A program made the position numbers and the translations under genes. The notes under the pieces are model-generated. The model was not told the origin of the DNA, searched no databases, and worked only from the letters and a program-made list of their open reading frames with translations. From the NCBI GenBank assembly GCA_016934825.1, contig JAFGSB010000134.1, positions 46,468-110,467 on the forward strand: a stretch of 64,000 nucleotides of DNA, given 5' to 3'. The DNA comes from Candidatus Zhuqueibacterota bacterium (GTDB taxonomy: Bacteria; Zhuqueibacterota; Zhuqueibacteria; Residuimicrobiales; Krinioviventaceae). The number at the start of each line of letters is the position of its first letter. The first letter of the stretch is position 1. Shown here piece after piece: positions 27,995 to 37,449 of this stretch.

Positions 27995-28534
27995 TGACCT
28001 GGCTTTCTTTTGGGTTTCCGTTTTGTACGATTTCTAATCACAAATAAACCGTTTATGTTTATATGTCATTTCAAATAAAACGGAACGGATTCAAATCTTT
28101 AAAAAAAATAACTCCTCGGGAATAAAATAAAAATAAAACAACTCATGTTGGTCATCAATTCGTCAAATGGAATTATAGGTCATTATTGATCTGATTTCAT
28201 ACACTAAATATAAAAAAAATAATCATCAGACACTAATATTTTTTCATCCGAATGTCCACCGGTGTCCGGTAATCCGGCACATAAATAAAACCGGATAGTT
28301 TTTGGTCGACTAAAAAAAAACTGCTCTGAAATAAAATCAATGATTAAATAATATTCTATAAGCTCAATATTATAATATATTTATCGCGCGACATGCAGGA
28401 TTTGTACCGATAGTCGTTTTGAATACCATAAATAATATTTATTGATTTAAATTATTGATTTTTAATAAAATAAGTGAAAGTCGTCCTCTAACCCCTATTT
28501 TTTTTAAGAAAATAATGATTTTTAAAAATTTATC
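27995..28534. other. long AT-rich spacer upstream of the dcw cluster
   Basis: About 540 bases between the divergent lipoprotein gene and the mraZ promoter. No reading frame is convincing. It contains one palindrome of the GTTAA-type family (28262-28280) and many A/T tracts. Confidence 0.55.
28262..28280. repeat. CCGG-TAAT-CCGG palindrome, copy 3
   Basis: GTG(T)CCGG and CCGGCAC pair around TAAT with one bulged T. It shares outer GTG/CAC and CCGG arms with the copies at 14229 and 49703. Unlike those it is not downstream of a gene: both flanking genes point away. Confidence 0.45.
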
Positions 28535-28563
28535 TTGACTTTCAGTAAAAGATGATTTATCTT
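28535..28563 (+). promoter_or_regulatory. sigma70-like promoter of the dcw cluster
   Basis: TTGACT at 28535-28540 and TATCTT at 28558-28563 are 17 bases apart. Transcription would begin near 28570, giving a leader of about 60 bases before mraZ and placing the start just upstream of the phased GG[T/A] repeats. Confidence 0.55.
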
Positions 28564-28573
28564 TCAGGGAATT

Positions 28574-28618
28574 GGTGTCTTTAGGTAATTTAAGGAAATA
28601 ATCGGTAAAAAAAGGTGG
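28574..28618 (+). promoter_or_regulatory. probable MraZ operator: five GG[T/A] repeats at 10-bp spacing
   Basis: GGT, GGT, GGA, GGT and GGT begin at 28574, 28584, 28594, 28604 and 28614, each exactly ten bases from the next, with A/T-rich spacers. MraZ is known to bind short tandem direct repeats of this period in front of its own gene; in Escherichia coli these are TGGGN boxes with 5-base spacers. The block lies between the predicted transcription start and the mraZ ATG, fitting autorepression. The last repeat overlaps the likely Shine-Dalgarno AAAGGTGG (28611-28618). Confidence 0.6.
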
Positions 28619-28631
28619 TTTTAATAATAGG

Positions 28632-29081
28632 ATGTCTGATTTATTTGGCAAATACACAGTATCTATGGATTCAACTGGTCGCTTGGCAATACCGACTAAA
28701 CACCGAAATTTGTTTCCGGAAGATGAACGTGATACCATTACTTTAACACGCGGTTCCGGTAGTTTTATTTCAGGATATTATACCAGCAGTTGGAAAGAGT
28801 TCAAGAAAAAACTAAAGTCGGTAAAATTAAGCTATAATAACAGGCTCAGGATAACCCGTGAATTTATAGGTCGTTCATCTGTTGCGACTTTTGACAAGTT
28901 GGGCCGGATTACCCTGCCTGCCGATTTGATTGAACATGCTGAATTGGAGGGTTGCACAGAAGTATTTGTCATTGGTTGTGAGGATTCAATAGAAATATGG
29001 AATCCTGCGTTACATAAAGCGGATCATGATGATACCGAAGAAATCGTTCAGACAGTGTTGGATGAGATATCTATTGATTAA
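28632..29081 (+). CDS. mraZ: MraZ, transcriptional regulator of the dcw cluster
   Basis: A 149-residue protein with the two AbrB-like halves of MraZ and their signature motifs DSTGRLAIPTKHR (about 12-24) and DKLGRITLPADL. MraZ forms ring-shaped oligomers and binds tandem repeats in the promoter of its own operon, usually as a repressor. It is the first gene of the cluster, with a matching repeat array just upstream. The ribosome site is probably AAAGGTGG, with a rather long spacing to the ATG. Confidence 0.97.
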   Translation: MSDLFGKYTVSMDSTGRLAIPTKHRNLFPEDERDTITLTRGSGSFISGYYTSSWKEFKKKLKSVKLSYNNRLRITREFIGRSSVATFDKLGRITLPADLIEHAELEGCTEVFVIGCEDSIEIWNPALHKADHDDTEEIVQTVLDEISID

Positions 29082-29111
29082 AATGAACAAACAAGATTTA
29101 AGTTAAAAAAT

Positions 29112-30038
29112 GTGGAATATGAATATCATACATCTGTACTGGTCAAACAAGTTCTTTCCGGGCTTGATGCGAAAAATGCCGGGATAATTTGTGATACCAC
29201 GCTTGGCGATGGTGGATATTCGCTGGAATTATTAAAAGTGATGCCGGAGGACGGAGTCGTTATCGGAATCGACAGGGATCCTCAGGCAATTGCCCGGGCT
29301 CAGGAAAGACTTGGCATATATAAAGATCGTTTTAAGGCGGTCAAAGGTAATTTTAAAAATATTGAGGAAATTGTTATGGGCTTGGGTATCAGAGAGGTTG
29401 ACGGAATCGTCGCAGACCTGGGTGTTTCCCGTTTGCAGATCAGTGATCCGTCTCGCGGATTTATGTTTCTGAAATCCGGCCCGTTGTTAATGAATATGGG
29501 TGATGATAGTGATGTAAATGCGGAAACGATAGTTAATGAATACGATGGGGAAGAGTTGGCTCGAATTTTTTGGGAATACGGTGAGGAAAGGGCTTCGAGG
29601 AAAATAGCAAAGGCCATTTTAAAATATCGTCAAAATAAAAGAATTGAAACAACCGACCAACTGGTGAATATTCTTCGTGGTGTCGTCAGCGCACGTTATG
29701 AAATAAAAACGTTTGCCAGGATTTTTCAAGCTTTGAGAATTTTTATAAACAGGGAAATAGATAATTTAAAGATATTTTTGCCGGCTGCCGTTAAACTTTT
29801 AAAACAAAACGGATATCTGGCAATTGTCAGTTATCATAGTCTTGAAGATCGTGTAACAAAGCAATTTATGCGCGAGCAGGCTGACCCTTGTACATGTTCA
29901 AAAGAATTGCCGCGTTGTGTCTGCGGCAAAAAACCGGCTTTGAAGGTAATCGGCAAAATGATGACACCGGATGAAGAAGAGATACGGCTAAACCCGAGTT
30001 CCAGGTCGGCTAAATTACGAATCGCGCAAAAAATATGA
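29112..30038 (+). CDS. rsmH: RsmH, 16S rRNA (cytosine-1402-N4)-methyltransferase
   Basis: 308 residues from a GTG start (MEYEYHTSVLVKQVLSGL); this is the usual RsmH beginning, although no Shine-Dalgarno is obvious. The SAM-binding region is DTTLGDGGYSLELL, followed by GIDRDPQAI, VADLGVSRLQIS and the C-terminal block IVSYHSLEDRVTKQFM, which holds conserved catalytic-region residues. A Cys-rich stretch near the end (DPCTCSKELPRCVCG) is common in this family. It methylates N4 of C1402 in the ribosomal P site. It lies 30 bases after mraZ. Confidence 0.96.
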   Translation: MEYEYHTSVLVKQVLSGLDAKNAGIICDTTLGDGGYSLELLKVMPEDGVVIGIDRDPQAIARAQERLGIYKDRFKAVKGNFKNIEEIVMGLGIREVDGIVADLGVSRLQISDPSRGFMFLKSGPLLMNMGDDSDVNAETIVNEYDGEELARIFWEYGEERASRKIAKAILKYRQNKRIETTDQLVNILRGVVSARYEIKTFARIFQALRIFINREIDNLKIFLPAAVKLLKQNGYLAIVSYHSLEDRVTKQFMREQADPCTCSKELPRCVCGKKPALKVIGKMMTPDEEEIRLNPSSRSAKLRIAQKI

Positions 30039-30057
30039 ACTCATTTGTTGATGTAAA

Positions 30058-30369
30058 TTGAGTAAAGAAACAGGGAAAAAAATATATCCGGCTAATTTAA
30101 GAAAAAACAGATTGCGAAAGTATTTTCTGAACGGAATGATCTTATTTGCTGTTTTTAGCATCGTTAAAGTATGGCAGACCGTCGGCGTCGACCAGGTTGT
30201 CCTGAGGAATCAGGTTTTGAGAGTGGAATTGAAAAAGATACAATATGATAATTCTTTGCTGACATATAAATTAGAATTTCTGACCGGTATTGAGAGAATC
30301 GAAAAACTGGCAAGAGAAAAACTTGGTTTTGTGCAGGCAAGAAAAATGAATATCGAGTTAAATCCGTAA
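30058..30369 (+). CDS. ftsL: FtsL-like cell-division protein
   Basis: 103 residues from TTG 30058; an in-frame stop lies nine bases upstream and no earlier start exists. The layout is a short basic cytoplasmic tail, one membrane helix (about 24-43, FLNGMILFAVFSIVKVW) and a periplasmic coiled coil (LRNQVLRVELKKIQYDNSLL). The end, REKLGFVQARKM, resembles the FtsL/DivIC terminal motif. FtsL joins FtsB and FtsQ to activate FtsW-FtsI at the septum. The assignment rests mainly on position between rsmH and ftsI plus architecture, as FtsL sequences diverge strongly. Confidence 0.85.
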   Translation: MSKETGKKIYPANLRKNRLRKYFLNGMILFAVFSIVKVWQTVGVDQVVLRNQVLRVELKKIQYDNSLLTYKLEFLTGIERIEKLAREKLGFVQARKMNIELNP

Positions 30370-30413
30370 AGCCGGGCAAAAAAGATGTTTATTATCAGGT
30401 TAAATAACAGAAA

Positions 30414-32555
30414 ATGAGACAAAATAATAATTTAAATAAAAGACGGTACAGTACTTTTTCTTTCGTCATTTTTCTGTTTTTAATAGTGCTAATAATGAGA
30501 ATAATGCAAATTCAAGTTGGTATGGGAGGATTTAATGTGGATGTGGATGGGTATTATAAACTAAAAAAAATATTGCCGCCGGAGCGCGGCAAGATTTTAG
30601 ACAGAAATTTAAAACTGCTGGCTTTTAATATTCCCACGGTGTCCGTTGTTGCGCACCCCAATTTGATCGCGGATATTGAAAAAACGGTCATGCAGCTTGC
30701 CCCGGTTCTGGGTGTGAGCAGGGCGGCATTGTTGGATAAACTTGATCCCGATATTGATTTCGTCACCATTGCCCGCAAACAATCGTTAAATATCAAAGCC
30801 GAGATTGATAAACTTAACATGGCGGGTATTGATTGTGAAATTGTGATGACGCGGAAATATCCGAAAAAGCGGGTCGGATGTCAATTAATCGGCTTTACTG
30901 ATATTGACGGAAACGGAATCAGCGGGCTTGAAAAAGCGCTTGATTTTTCATTACGCGGGATGCCGGGTAAAGTTGTGTATCAAAAAACCGCTAAAAATGA
31001 AATTGTGCGGAAAGCGGTATATCCGCAGGAACCGGCAAATGACGGGCTTGATTATGTGCTCACTATCGATTACAGGTATCAGCATATTGCTGAAACGGAA
31101 CTGCATAAAACGATAATTGAGGCAGACGCGGAAGGCGGTGTCGTCGTCATTTTGAATCCTAAAACCGGCGAAGTCCTTGCCATGGCTTCCGAACCGGGAT
31201 TTGATCCGAATGAAGCCAATAAATACATTGCCGAATCCTGGCGCCCCAAGGCGATTACAGATTCATTCGAACCCGGATCAACATTCAAAACCGTTGTTAT
31301 GGCCGCGATCCTTAATGAGAATGTGCACTCGTCAAAGGATATTTTATTTTGTGAGAATGGCGAGTTTGAATTAAAGGATGTGATAATTCATGATACAACA
31401 CCTCATGCCTGGTTGACGCTGCGCGGGATTATGGTCAATTCGTCGAATATTGGCCTGGCGAAACTGGGAATGCAGTTGGACCGAAAAAAACTCTATGAAT
31501 ATACCAAAAGTTTTGGATTTGGGGATAAAAGTGATATAGAGATTATCGGGGAAAGAAAAGGTATATTAAAGAATCCGCGGGACTGGTCCGGAGTGACACC
31601 CGCCTTTATGGCGATGGGTCATGAAATAACCGCAACATCATTGCAAATGGCCAATATGTATTGTGCTATTGCAAACGGCGGGTACCTGCTGCGCCCCACT
31701 GTTATAAAAGAGGTAAGGGAAAATGGAAATGTGGTTCAGGTGATCAATCCCCTGGTAATCAGGCAGGTTATTAGCAAAACAACTGCGGATACTCTGAAAA
31801 GTTTGCTTGCCGACGTTGTAAACCGGGGCACCGGCAAAAAAGCGGGCATTGAAAATATTCAGGTGTGCGGGAAAACCGGAACAGCGCAGGTGCCTTACAC
31901 GGACAAACATCGGACCGGTTACCAGCCGTTTAAATATATTGCCAGTTTTGGCGGCTTTTTCCCCGAAGAGGACCCTCAAATATGCATCTTTGTGATGGTG
32001 GAAAAACCCAGAAGAGGGTACTATGGAGGAGATATCTCGGCCCCGTGTTTTAAGGCCATCTCTGAAAAAATTATTGAATTTGAAGGCCTCGACTATTTTC
32101 GAAAAGGGACACATGATATTGATTTAAAAATGGCAAATAGTGATTCGATTATAGTCCCGAACCTGATAGGATTTTCGAAATCAGCGGCTCATTATGTCGC
32201 ACAAACTGATGAATGTCAATTGTTCAGTGTTGGTAATGGAGATTTTGTTGTTTCCCAAAAACCGTCACCCGGAACCCTTGTGGATAAAGAAGCGGGAATT
32301 CAAATTGAAGCAAATCCGGAGCCGGCTGTACAGGAAAATATAATAGTTCCCGATGTTACAGGGTTGCCTGTTAGAAACGCAATGAACGTATTGGCCGCAA
32401 AAGGAATTCGGTTTGTTCTTGAGGGGTCAGGTAATGTTGTGAAACAACAACCCGGAGCCGGGCAAAAAATTGGTAAACAGCAACAGGTTCTTTTGCGGTG
32501 TGCAACATCGGTTAACCTGCAAGATTTGTTGGTTTTAAATGAGTCGAGCAATTGA
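30414..32555 (+). CDS. ftsI: FtsI-type penicillin-binding protein with two PASTA domains
   Basis: A 713-residue class B transpeptidase. One N-terminal membrane helix (about 14-34), then the dimerisation domain (PPERGKILDRN). The transpeptidase domain has all catalytic motifs: S289-x-x-K292 in PGSTFK, S343-S344-N345, and K487-T-G in GKTGTAQ. Two C-terminal PASTA repeats follow (about 583-640, VPNLIGFSKSAAHYV, and 645-705, VPDVTGLPVRNAMNVL), as in SpoVD/PBP2x-type enzymes. It crosslinks septal peptidoglycan with FtsW. The stop overlaps the TTG start of murF by four bases. Confidence 0.95.
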   Translation: MRQNNNLNKRRYSTFSFVIFLFLIVLIMRIMQIQVGMGGFNVDVDGYYKLKKILPPERGKILDRNLKLLAFNIPTVSVVAHPNLIADIEKTVMQLAPVLGVSRAALLDKLDPDIDFVTIARKQSLNIKAEIDKLNMAGIDCEIVMTRKYPKKRVGCQLIGFTDIDGNGISGLEKALDFSLRGMPGKVVYQKTAKNEIVRKAVYPQEPANDGLDYVLTIDYRYQHIAETELHKTIIEADAEGGVVVILNPKTGEVLAMASEPGFDPNEANKYIAESWRPKAITDSFEPGSTFKTVVMAAILNENVHSSKDILFCENGEFELKDVIIHDTTPHAWLTLRGIMVNSSNIGLAKLGMQLDRKKLYEYTKSFGFGDKSDIEIIGERKGILKNPRDWSGVTPAFMAMGHEITATSLQMANMYCAIANGGYLLRPTVIKEVRENGNVVQVINPLVIRQVISKTTADTLKSLLADVVNRGTGKKAGIENIQVCGKTGTAQVPYTDKHRTGYQPFKYIASFGGFFPEEDPQICIFVMVEKPRRGYYGGDISAPCFKAISEKIIEFEGLDYFRKGTHDIDLKMANSDSIIVPNLIGFSKSAAHYVAQTDECQLFSVGNGDFVVSQKPSPGTLVDKEAGIQIEANPEPAVQENIIVPDVTGLPVRNAMNVLAAKGIRFVLEGSGNVVKQQPGAGQKIGKQQQVLLRCATSVNLQDLLVLNESSN

Positions 32556-33958
32556 GTGATTTAATTTTAAATATTCCCGAATTATTAAATATCGGGCATT
32601 GTCGTGCGAAATGGAAGGGAGCGGTACCCCCGCCCGGGAAGCCTATTGCAGGCGTGAGTACCGATTCCCGTCATGTAAAAGCCGGCGAATTATTTGTTGC
32701 CATTGTTGGCGAGAAATTTGACGGTCATGATTTCATCGGGCAGGTTGTTGAAAAAAAGGTGCTTGCATCGGTCGTTAATGAAAGCTGGTATGCAAAGCAC
32801 AAAAACAGGTTCAGTCAGGCTTTTTTTATCGTTGTTCCCGATACTCTCGTCGCTTATCAGGAATTTGCCGGGTATTACAGAAATAAATTCGATATTCCCG
32901 TTATTGCCGTTACCGGCAGTGCTGGGAAAACTACCTGTAAAGATTTGATTACAAATGTTCTGAAGCAAAAATACAATGTATTGAAAAATATAAAGTCCTT
33001 TAATAACCATATAGGTGTTCCTGCTACATTATTTGATTTGCGACCGGAACACGAGATATTGGTCACTGAACTCGGCACGAATCATACAGGCGAGCTCGAA
33101 AGATTAAGCTATCTGGTCAGACCATCGGCTTGTTTGATTACGAATATCGGTTATGCTCATCTGGAGTTCTTCAAAAATCTTGATGGTGTCGCGAAAGCAA
33201 AAATGGAAATTTTTTCGAGTATACAGGAGGAGGGAATCGCTTTCTACAACGCGGATGATAAGGTACTTCGAACAACAAAATTTCCGGTCGCAAATCAATA
33301 TTCATACGGTATCGATAATCCTGCGGACGTCAGCGGGAGGATTGTCGGTTGTGACGAACACGCCTGTTATACTTTTACGGTAATGGACAAGCAAGTTCAT
33401 TTACAATTACCGGGACGTCATAACGTTTATAACGCATTGGCAGCATCGGCTGTGGGTAACAGGTACATGTTGTCTGCGGATGAAATAAAACGGGGTTTGG
33501 AAAATGCAACAGCAGGTGAAAAACGGATGCAGGTTATTAACGTACACAACTTGAAAATAATTAACGATACCTATAACGCGAATCCGGGCAGTTGTTACGC
33601 CGCTTTAAATACCTTATCTGATATGCAGGTCCGGGGAAAGGGCCGCAGAATCGCTGTCCTTGGAGATATGCTGGAATTGGGTGATTTTTCAAAACCGGAG
33701 CATGAAAAACTGGCAAAAGTTGCATCACAATTCAAGATCAACGCGCTTTTTTTGTACGGAAATGAGACCAGGGCAGCAATACAAGCGGCCCAAAAGTTAT
33801 CTTTTGAACAAGCTGAACACTTTGAAACAAAAAACACTTTGCAGGACAGGTTGGCCGCTTACTTACAGGATGATGATATTGTACTCGTAAAAGGTTCCCG
33901 TTCAATGCGGATGGAAACTGTCGTAGAATATTTAAATTCATTATTTAAAGACAGGTGA
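32552..33958 (+). CDS. murF: MurF, UDP-MurNAc-pentapeptide synthetase
   Basis: 468 residues from TTG 32552, coupled to ftsI through a TTGA overlap. The N-terminal UDP-binding part has GVSTDSRHVKAGELFVAI. The Mur-ligase P-loop is TGSAGKTTCKD (about residue 120). Further motifs are NNHIGVPATL, TELGTNHTGELERL, TNIGYAHLE and NDTYNANPGS, all MurF-like. It adds D-Ala-D-Ala to the UDP-MurNAc-tripeptide in the cytoplasm. murE, its usual upstream neighbour, is absent here. Confidence 0.93.
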   Translation: MSDLILNIPELLNIGHCRAKWKGAVPPPGKPIAGVSTDSRHVKAGELFVAIVGEKFDGHDFIGQVVEKKVLASVVNESWYAKHKNRFSQAFFIVVPDTLVAYQEFAGYYRNKFDIPVIAVTGSAGKTTCKDLITNVLKQKYNVLKNIKSFNNHIGVPATLFDLRPEHEILVTELGTNHTGELERLSYLVRPSACLITNIGYAHLEFFKNLDGVAKAKMEIFSSIQEEGIAFYNADDKVLRTTKFPVANQYSYGIDNPADVSGRIVGCDEHACYTFTVMDKQVHLQLPGRHNVYNALAASAVGNRYMLSADEIKRGLENATAGEKRMQVINVHNLKIINDTYNANPGSCYAALNTLSDMQVRGKGRRIAVLGDMLELGDFSKPEHEKLAKVASQFKINALFLYGNETRAAIQAAQKLSFEQAEHFETKNTLQDRLAAYLQDDDIVLVKGSRSMRMETVVEYLNSLFKDR

Positions 33959-33963
33959 TTTTT

Positions 33964-35049
33964 ATGCTTTATTATTTGCTTACACCTCTTCGAGATCAAT
34001 TTATCGGATTTAACTTGTTCCGTTATATATCTTTTCGGGCCGCATTGAGTGTGGTGTTTGCGTTTTTGATTAGTCTGCTGTTGGGTAATTATATAATCAA
34101 ATTGTTGCGGAAACATCAGATCGGTGAAGAGATCAGAGATGACGGCCCGCAAACACATTTAAGCAAACGCGGTACCCCGAGTATGGGCGGTATTATTATT
34201 ATCATCAGTGTTATTATTCCGACTCTGTTGTTTGCAAAATATATGGATATATATATCTGGCTGGTTTTACTGGTAACGCTGTTTTTATCTTTGATCGGAT
34301 TTATGGATGATTATTTAAAAATAGTAAAAAAATATTCCAAAGGTTTGATCGCGAGATATAAATTGATATTTCAGATTTTTTTGGGCCTTTTTGTCGGCTG
34401 TATGATCTATTTTTTCCCTGTTGTGGAAGAAGCAAGAACAGTATCCACTGTACCGTTTTTTAAAGATTACGAATTCAATTTCGGGATATTTTATATTCCC
34501 TTTATTGCTTTGGTGATAACGGCAACATCGAACAGTTCCAACCTGACCGACGGCCTTGACGGATTACTCACCGGGATTATGGCTATTGCCGCTATTTCCT
34601 TTGGCGCGATTGCATATGTTTCAGGCCGGGTTGACTTTTCGGATTACCTGAATATCATTTATCTGCAGGGTGCGGGCGAGTTGACGATATTCTGCGCGGC
34701 ATTATTCGGCGCCTGTCTTGGGTTTTTGTGGTACAATTGTCATCCGGCGCAAGTATTTATGGGTGATACGGGCTCCCTGGCCCTTGGTGGATCGATTGCG
34801 GCCGTGGCTATTCTGGTAAAGAAAGAATTCTGGCTGCTTTTGATTTGCGGACTGATGGTCATTGAAAGTCTTTCCGTGATTATCCAGGTATGGTACTATA
34901 AAAAAACCAAAAAAAGATTTTTTAAAATGGCACCGCTGCACCATCATTATGAATTAAAAGGCTGGGCGGAATCCAAGGTTGTGGTTAGATTTTGGATTGT
35001 GTCTATCATATTGTCTTTATTAACTTTAACGACTTTTAAAATAAGATAA
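33964..35049 (+). CDS. mraY: MraY, phospho-MurNAc-pentapeptide transferase
   Basis: Start set at ATG 33964, seven bases after AGGTGA. The upstream in-frame GTG overlaps the murF stop and is less likely. The 361-residue product equals the usual MraY length. It has about ten membrane helices and the hallmark acidic motifs GFMDDYLK, NSSNLTDGLDGL and FMGDTGSLALGG, with HHHYELKGW near the end. It transfers phospho-MurNAc-pentapeptide to undecaprenyl phosphate, making lipid I. Confidence 0.97.
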   Translation: MLYYLLTPLRDQFIGFNLFRYISFRAALSVVFAFLISLLLGNYIIKLLRKHQIGEEIRDDGPQTHLSKRGTPSMGGIIIIISVIIPTLLFAKYMDIYIWLVLLVTLFLSLIGFMDDYLKIVKKYSKGLIARYKLIFQIFLGLFVGCMIYFFPVVEEARTVSTVPFFKDYEFNFGIFYIPFIALVITATSNSSNLTDGLDGLLTGIMAIAAISFGAIAYVSGRVDFSDYLNIIYLQGAGELTIFCAALFGACLGFLWYNCHPAQVFMGDTGSLALGGSIAAVAILVKKEFWLLLICGLMVIESLSVIIQVWYYKKTKKRFFKMAPLHHHYELKGWAESKVVVRFWIVSIILSLLTLTTFKIR

Positions 35050-35053
35050 CAAT

Positions 35054-36316
35054 ATGTCTTTAAAAACCGGAAAATTTGATTTTGCGCGAATCGACTATTT
35101 GCTGTTGCTTTGTGTTTTGTTTCTGCTTGTACTGGGAGCGGCTATTGTCTTTTCCGCCAGTTCATTCAAGGCCGGACAAATGCCGACAGGAGACAGCGCT
35201 TATTATTTCAAGAATCATATGATCCGAATTTTTATCGGTTTGCTCATGATGACCATTTTGACATTTATTGATTATCGAATTTGCCTTGGCTTGTCGCCCG
35301 TTTTGCTCTGTTTAGCGGTTATTTTGTTATTGCTGCTTTTCACTCATTCATCCTTTGTCATAACGAGAAACGAGGCGGCGAGATGGCTGAAAATCGGTTC
35401 GTTTACATTTCAGCCGTCGGATTTTGCCAGATATGTACTCATTATGGTACTGGCCAGATTTTTATACCAGTATCGCGAGGAATTGGAAAATTGGCGGGGT
35501 TTTTTAAAGCAGATTGGTCTTGTCATTATGATTGCCGGGCTTGTGGCGCTTGAAAAAGACCTTGGTACCGCGTTGATCATCGCGATTATTGCATTTGTCA
35601 TGTTTTTTTTCGCAGAGGTCAGAATCGGTTATTTGATTTCAATCGGTTCATCAATTGTAACGGCAAGTTTGATATATCTTATGGCCAATCCATATATGTT
35701 AAAAAGAGTACATACTTATAAAGATGCGTTATTTCTTCGGAATATAAATGATTACCAATTAACACAATCGCTTATCAGCTTTCAGGTAGGCGGATTTTTT
35801 GGACTGGGTATCGGCAATAGCAGGCAAAAATATGAGTTTTTACCGGAGGCGTATAAAGATTTTATTTTCCCGATAATCGGGGAGGAACTCGGATTTTTGG
35901 GAACAGTACTGGTATTGGTATTGTTTTTTATTATCATCAAACGAGGAATCCAAATCGCGAAAAGCGCTCCGGATGGTTATGGCCGATTACTGGCGGGCGG
36001 TATTACAGTATGTATAGGCATTTACGCTTTTTTCAATGCCGCGGTTACACTTGCCCTATTACCGACAACGGGCATTCCCATGCCGTTTATCAGTTATGGC
36101 GGCTCGGCCATGGTTACACATCTGGCGGCAATCGGTATTTTAATGAATATTTCCGCGCAGGGCAATAAATCTTTTATGAATTATCCGAACCGGAGTATTT
36201 ACAAGAACCGAATAAACCGTATGTCCTTTGCTATGAATACGGAAGGTCAAAGCGGTGCGGGTATCTCCCGAGACTCCCGGAGACGGAAACAGAATAAATA
36301 CAGGAAAAATGGATAA
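35054..36316 (+). CDS. ftsW: FtsW, septal SEDS peptidoglycan polymerase
   Basis: A 420-residue SEDS protein with about ten membrane helices. Conserved blocks include RWLKIGSFTFQPSDFAR, LEKDLGTALII, YQLTQSLISFQVGGFFGLGIG and PTTGIPMPFISYGGSAM. It polymerises lipid II with FtsI as partner. The C-terminal tail (about 375-420) is basic and cytoplasmic. murD, usually between mraY and ftsW, is missing. The stop overlaps the murG ATG by one base (TAATG). Confidence 0.95.
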   Translation: MSLKTGKFDFARIDYLLLLCVLFLLVLGAAIVFSASSFKAGQMPTGDSAYYFKNHMIRIFIGLLMMTILTFIDYRICLGLSPVLLCLAVILLLLLFTHSSFVITRNEAARWLKIGSFTFQPSDFARYVLIMVLARFLYQYREELENWRGFLKQIGLVIMIAGLVALEKDLGTALIIAIIAFVMFFFAEVRIGYLISIGSSIVTASLIYLMANPYMLKRVHTYKDALFLRNINDYQLTQSLISFQVGGFFGLGIGNSRQKYEFLPEAYKDFIFPIIGEELGFLGTVLVLVLFFIIIKRGIQIAKSAPDGYGRLLAGGITVCIGIYAFFNAAVTLALLPTTGIPMPFISYGGSAMVTHLAAIGILMNISAQGNKSFMNYPNRSIYKNRINRMSFAMNTEGQSGAGISRDSRRRKQNKYRKNG

Positions 36317-37449
36317 TGTCCGGCAATAACAAACAAGTGAAAAAATATATTTTGGCTGGCGCCGGAACCGGCGGACACCTGTATCCGTCCATTTCATTGG
36401 GAGAAAAAATACTGGAAAAAAGACCGGAAAGTAAAATTTATTTTATCGGTACAAAAAACGGACTCGAGTTTAAAGTTATACCCGAATCCGGCTATCCGTT
36501 GTTTCTGATTTCTGTGAGAGGTTTTTCACGAACGAATATTTTGGCCAATATCATTGTCGTTTTGAGATTATTTGTCAGTCTTTTTCAATGTTTTTTTATA
36601 CTGTTAAAAATAAAACCCGCCGCGGTAATCGGAACAGGAGGGTACGTCAGCGGCCCGATGTTGTTTATGGCCGTATTGCTTGGTTATCCGACTTTAATAC
36701 AGGAACAAAACAGTGTTCCCGGAATAACAACCCGATGGCTGGCTAAATGGGTAAAGAGGGTGCATTTAAGTTTTGCCGAATCAATCCAATATTTCAGGAA
36801 AAAGGATAATTTGATCGTTAGCGGAAATCCGGTGAGAAAATTTCAATTAATCAAAAATAAACAGGAGGCGAGAAAAATTTTCGGTTTAAAGCCGGAAAAA
36901 ATCACCTTGCTGATTTTTGGCGGCAGTCAGGGCGCTAAAAGAATAAATGAGGTGGTTGAATTGAGTCTACCTGCGCTGATGTGGGACACGGACGCTCAAA
37001 TAATATGGGGAACTGGAAAATTGAGTTATAAAGCCGCGGCACAGGCGGCGCTGCCCTATGCGTCCCGGGTTTATGTAACGGAATATCTCAACAATATGGC
37101 GATGGTTTATTCCGCAACCGATATAGCCGTTTGTCGCGCCGGAGCCCTGACTCTGGCGGAACTGGCAATTTGCGGGCTGCCGTCAATATTAATACCGTAT
37201 CCTTTCGCGGCCGCCGGCCACCAGGTTAAGAACGCCAGAGCATTTCAGGAAATTGGCGCGGCAGAAATGATTTTAGAGCGGGAACTGAATGAAAAGATTC
37301 TATCGGAAAAAATTATTCATCTGATACAAAACTTGGAACAACAAGAATCGATGAAAACTGCGGCCCTGAAAACCGCTTTTCCGAATGCGGCGGATAATAT
37401 TGTCGAATCCATTTTTAAAATTGAAAAAGAAAGTAAGGGTAAAAAATGA
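36316..37449 (+). CDS. murG: MurG, lipid II-forming GlcNAc transferase
   Basis: A 377-residue GT-B glycosyltransferase. The glycine-rich N-terminal motif is GAGTGGHLYPSISLG. The segment QEQNSVPGITTRWLAK and the UDP-GlcNAc-binding region CRAGALTLAELAICGLPSIL followed by PYPFAAAGHQVKNA are typical. It adds GlcNAc to lipid I on the inner membrane face. It shares ATGA with the next gene, so translation is coupled. Confidence 0.96.
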   Translation: MSGNNKQVKKYILAGAGTGGHLYPSISLGEKILEKRPESKIYFIGTKNGLEFKVIPESGYPLFLISVRGFSRTNILANIIVVLRLFVSLFQCFFILLKIKPAAVIGTGGYVSGPMLFMAVLLGYPTLIQEQNSVPGITTRWLAKWVKRVHLSFAESIQYFRKKDNLIVSGNPVRKFQLIKNKQEARKIFGLKPEKITLLIFGGSQGAKRINEVVELSLPALMWDTDAQIIWGTGKLSYKAAAQAALPYASRVYVTEYLNNMAMVYSATDIAVCRAGALTLAELAICGLPSILIPYPFAAAGHQVKNARAFQEIGAAEMILERELNEKILSEKIIHLIQNLEQQESMKTAALKTAFPNAADNIVESIFKIEKESKGKK

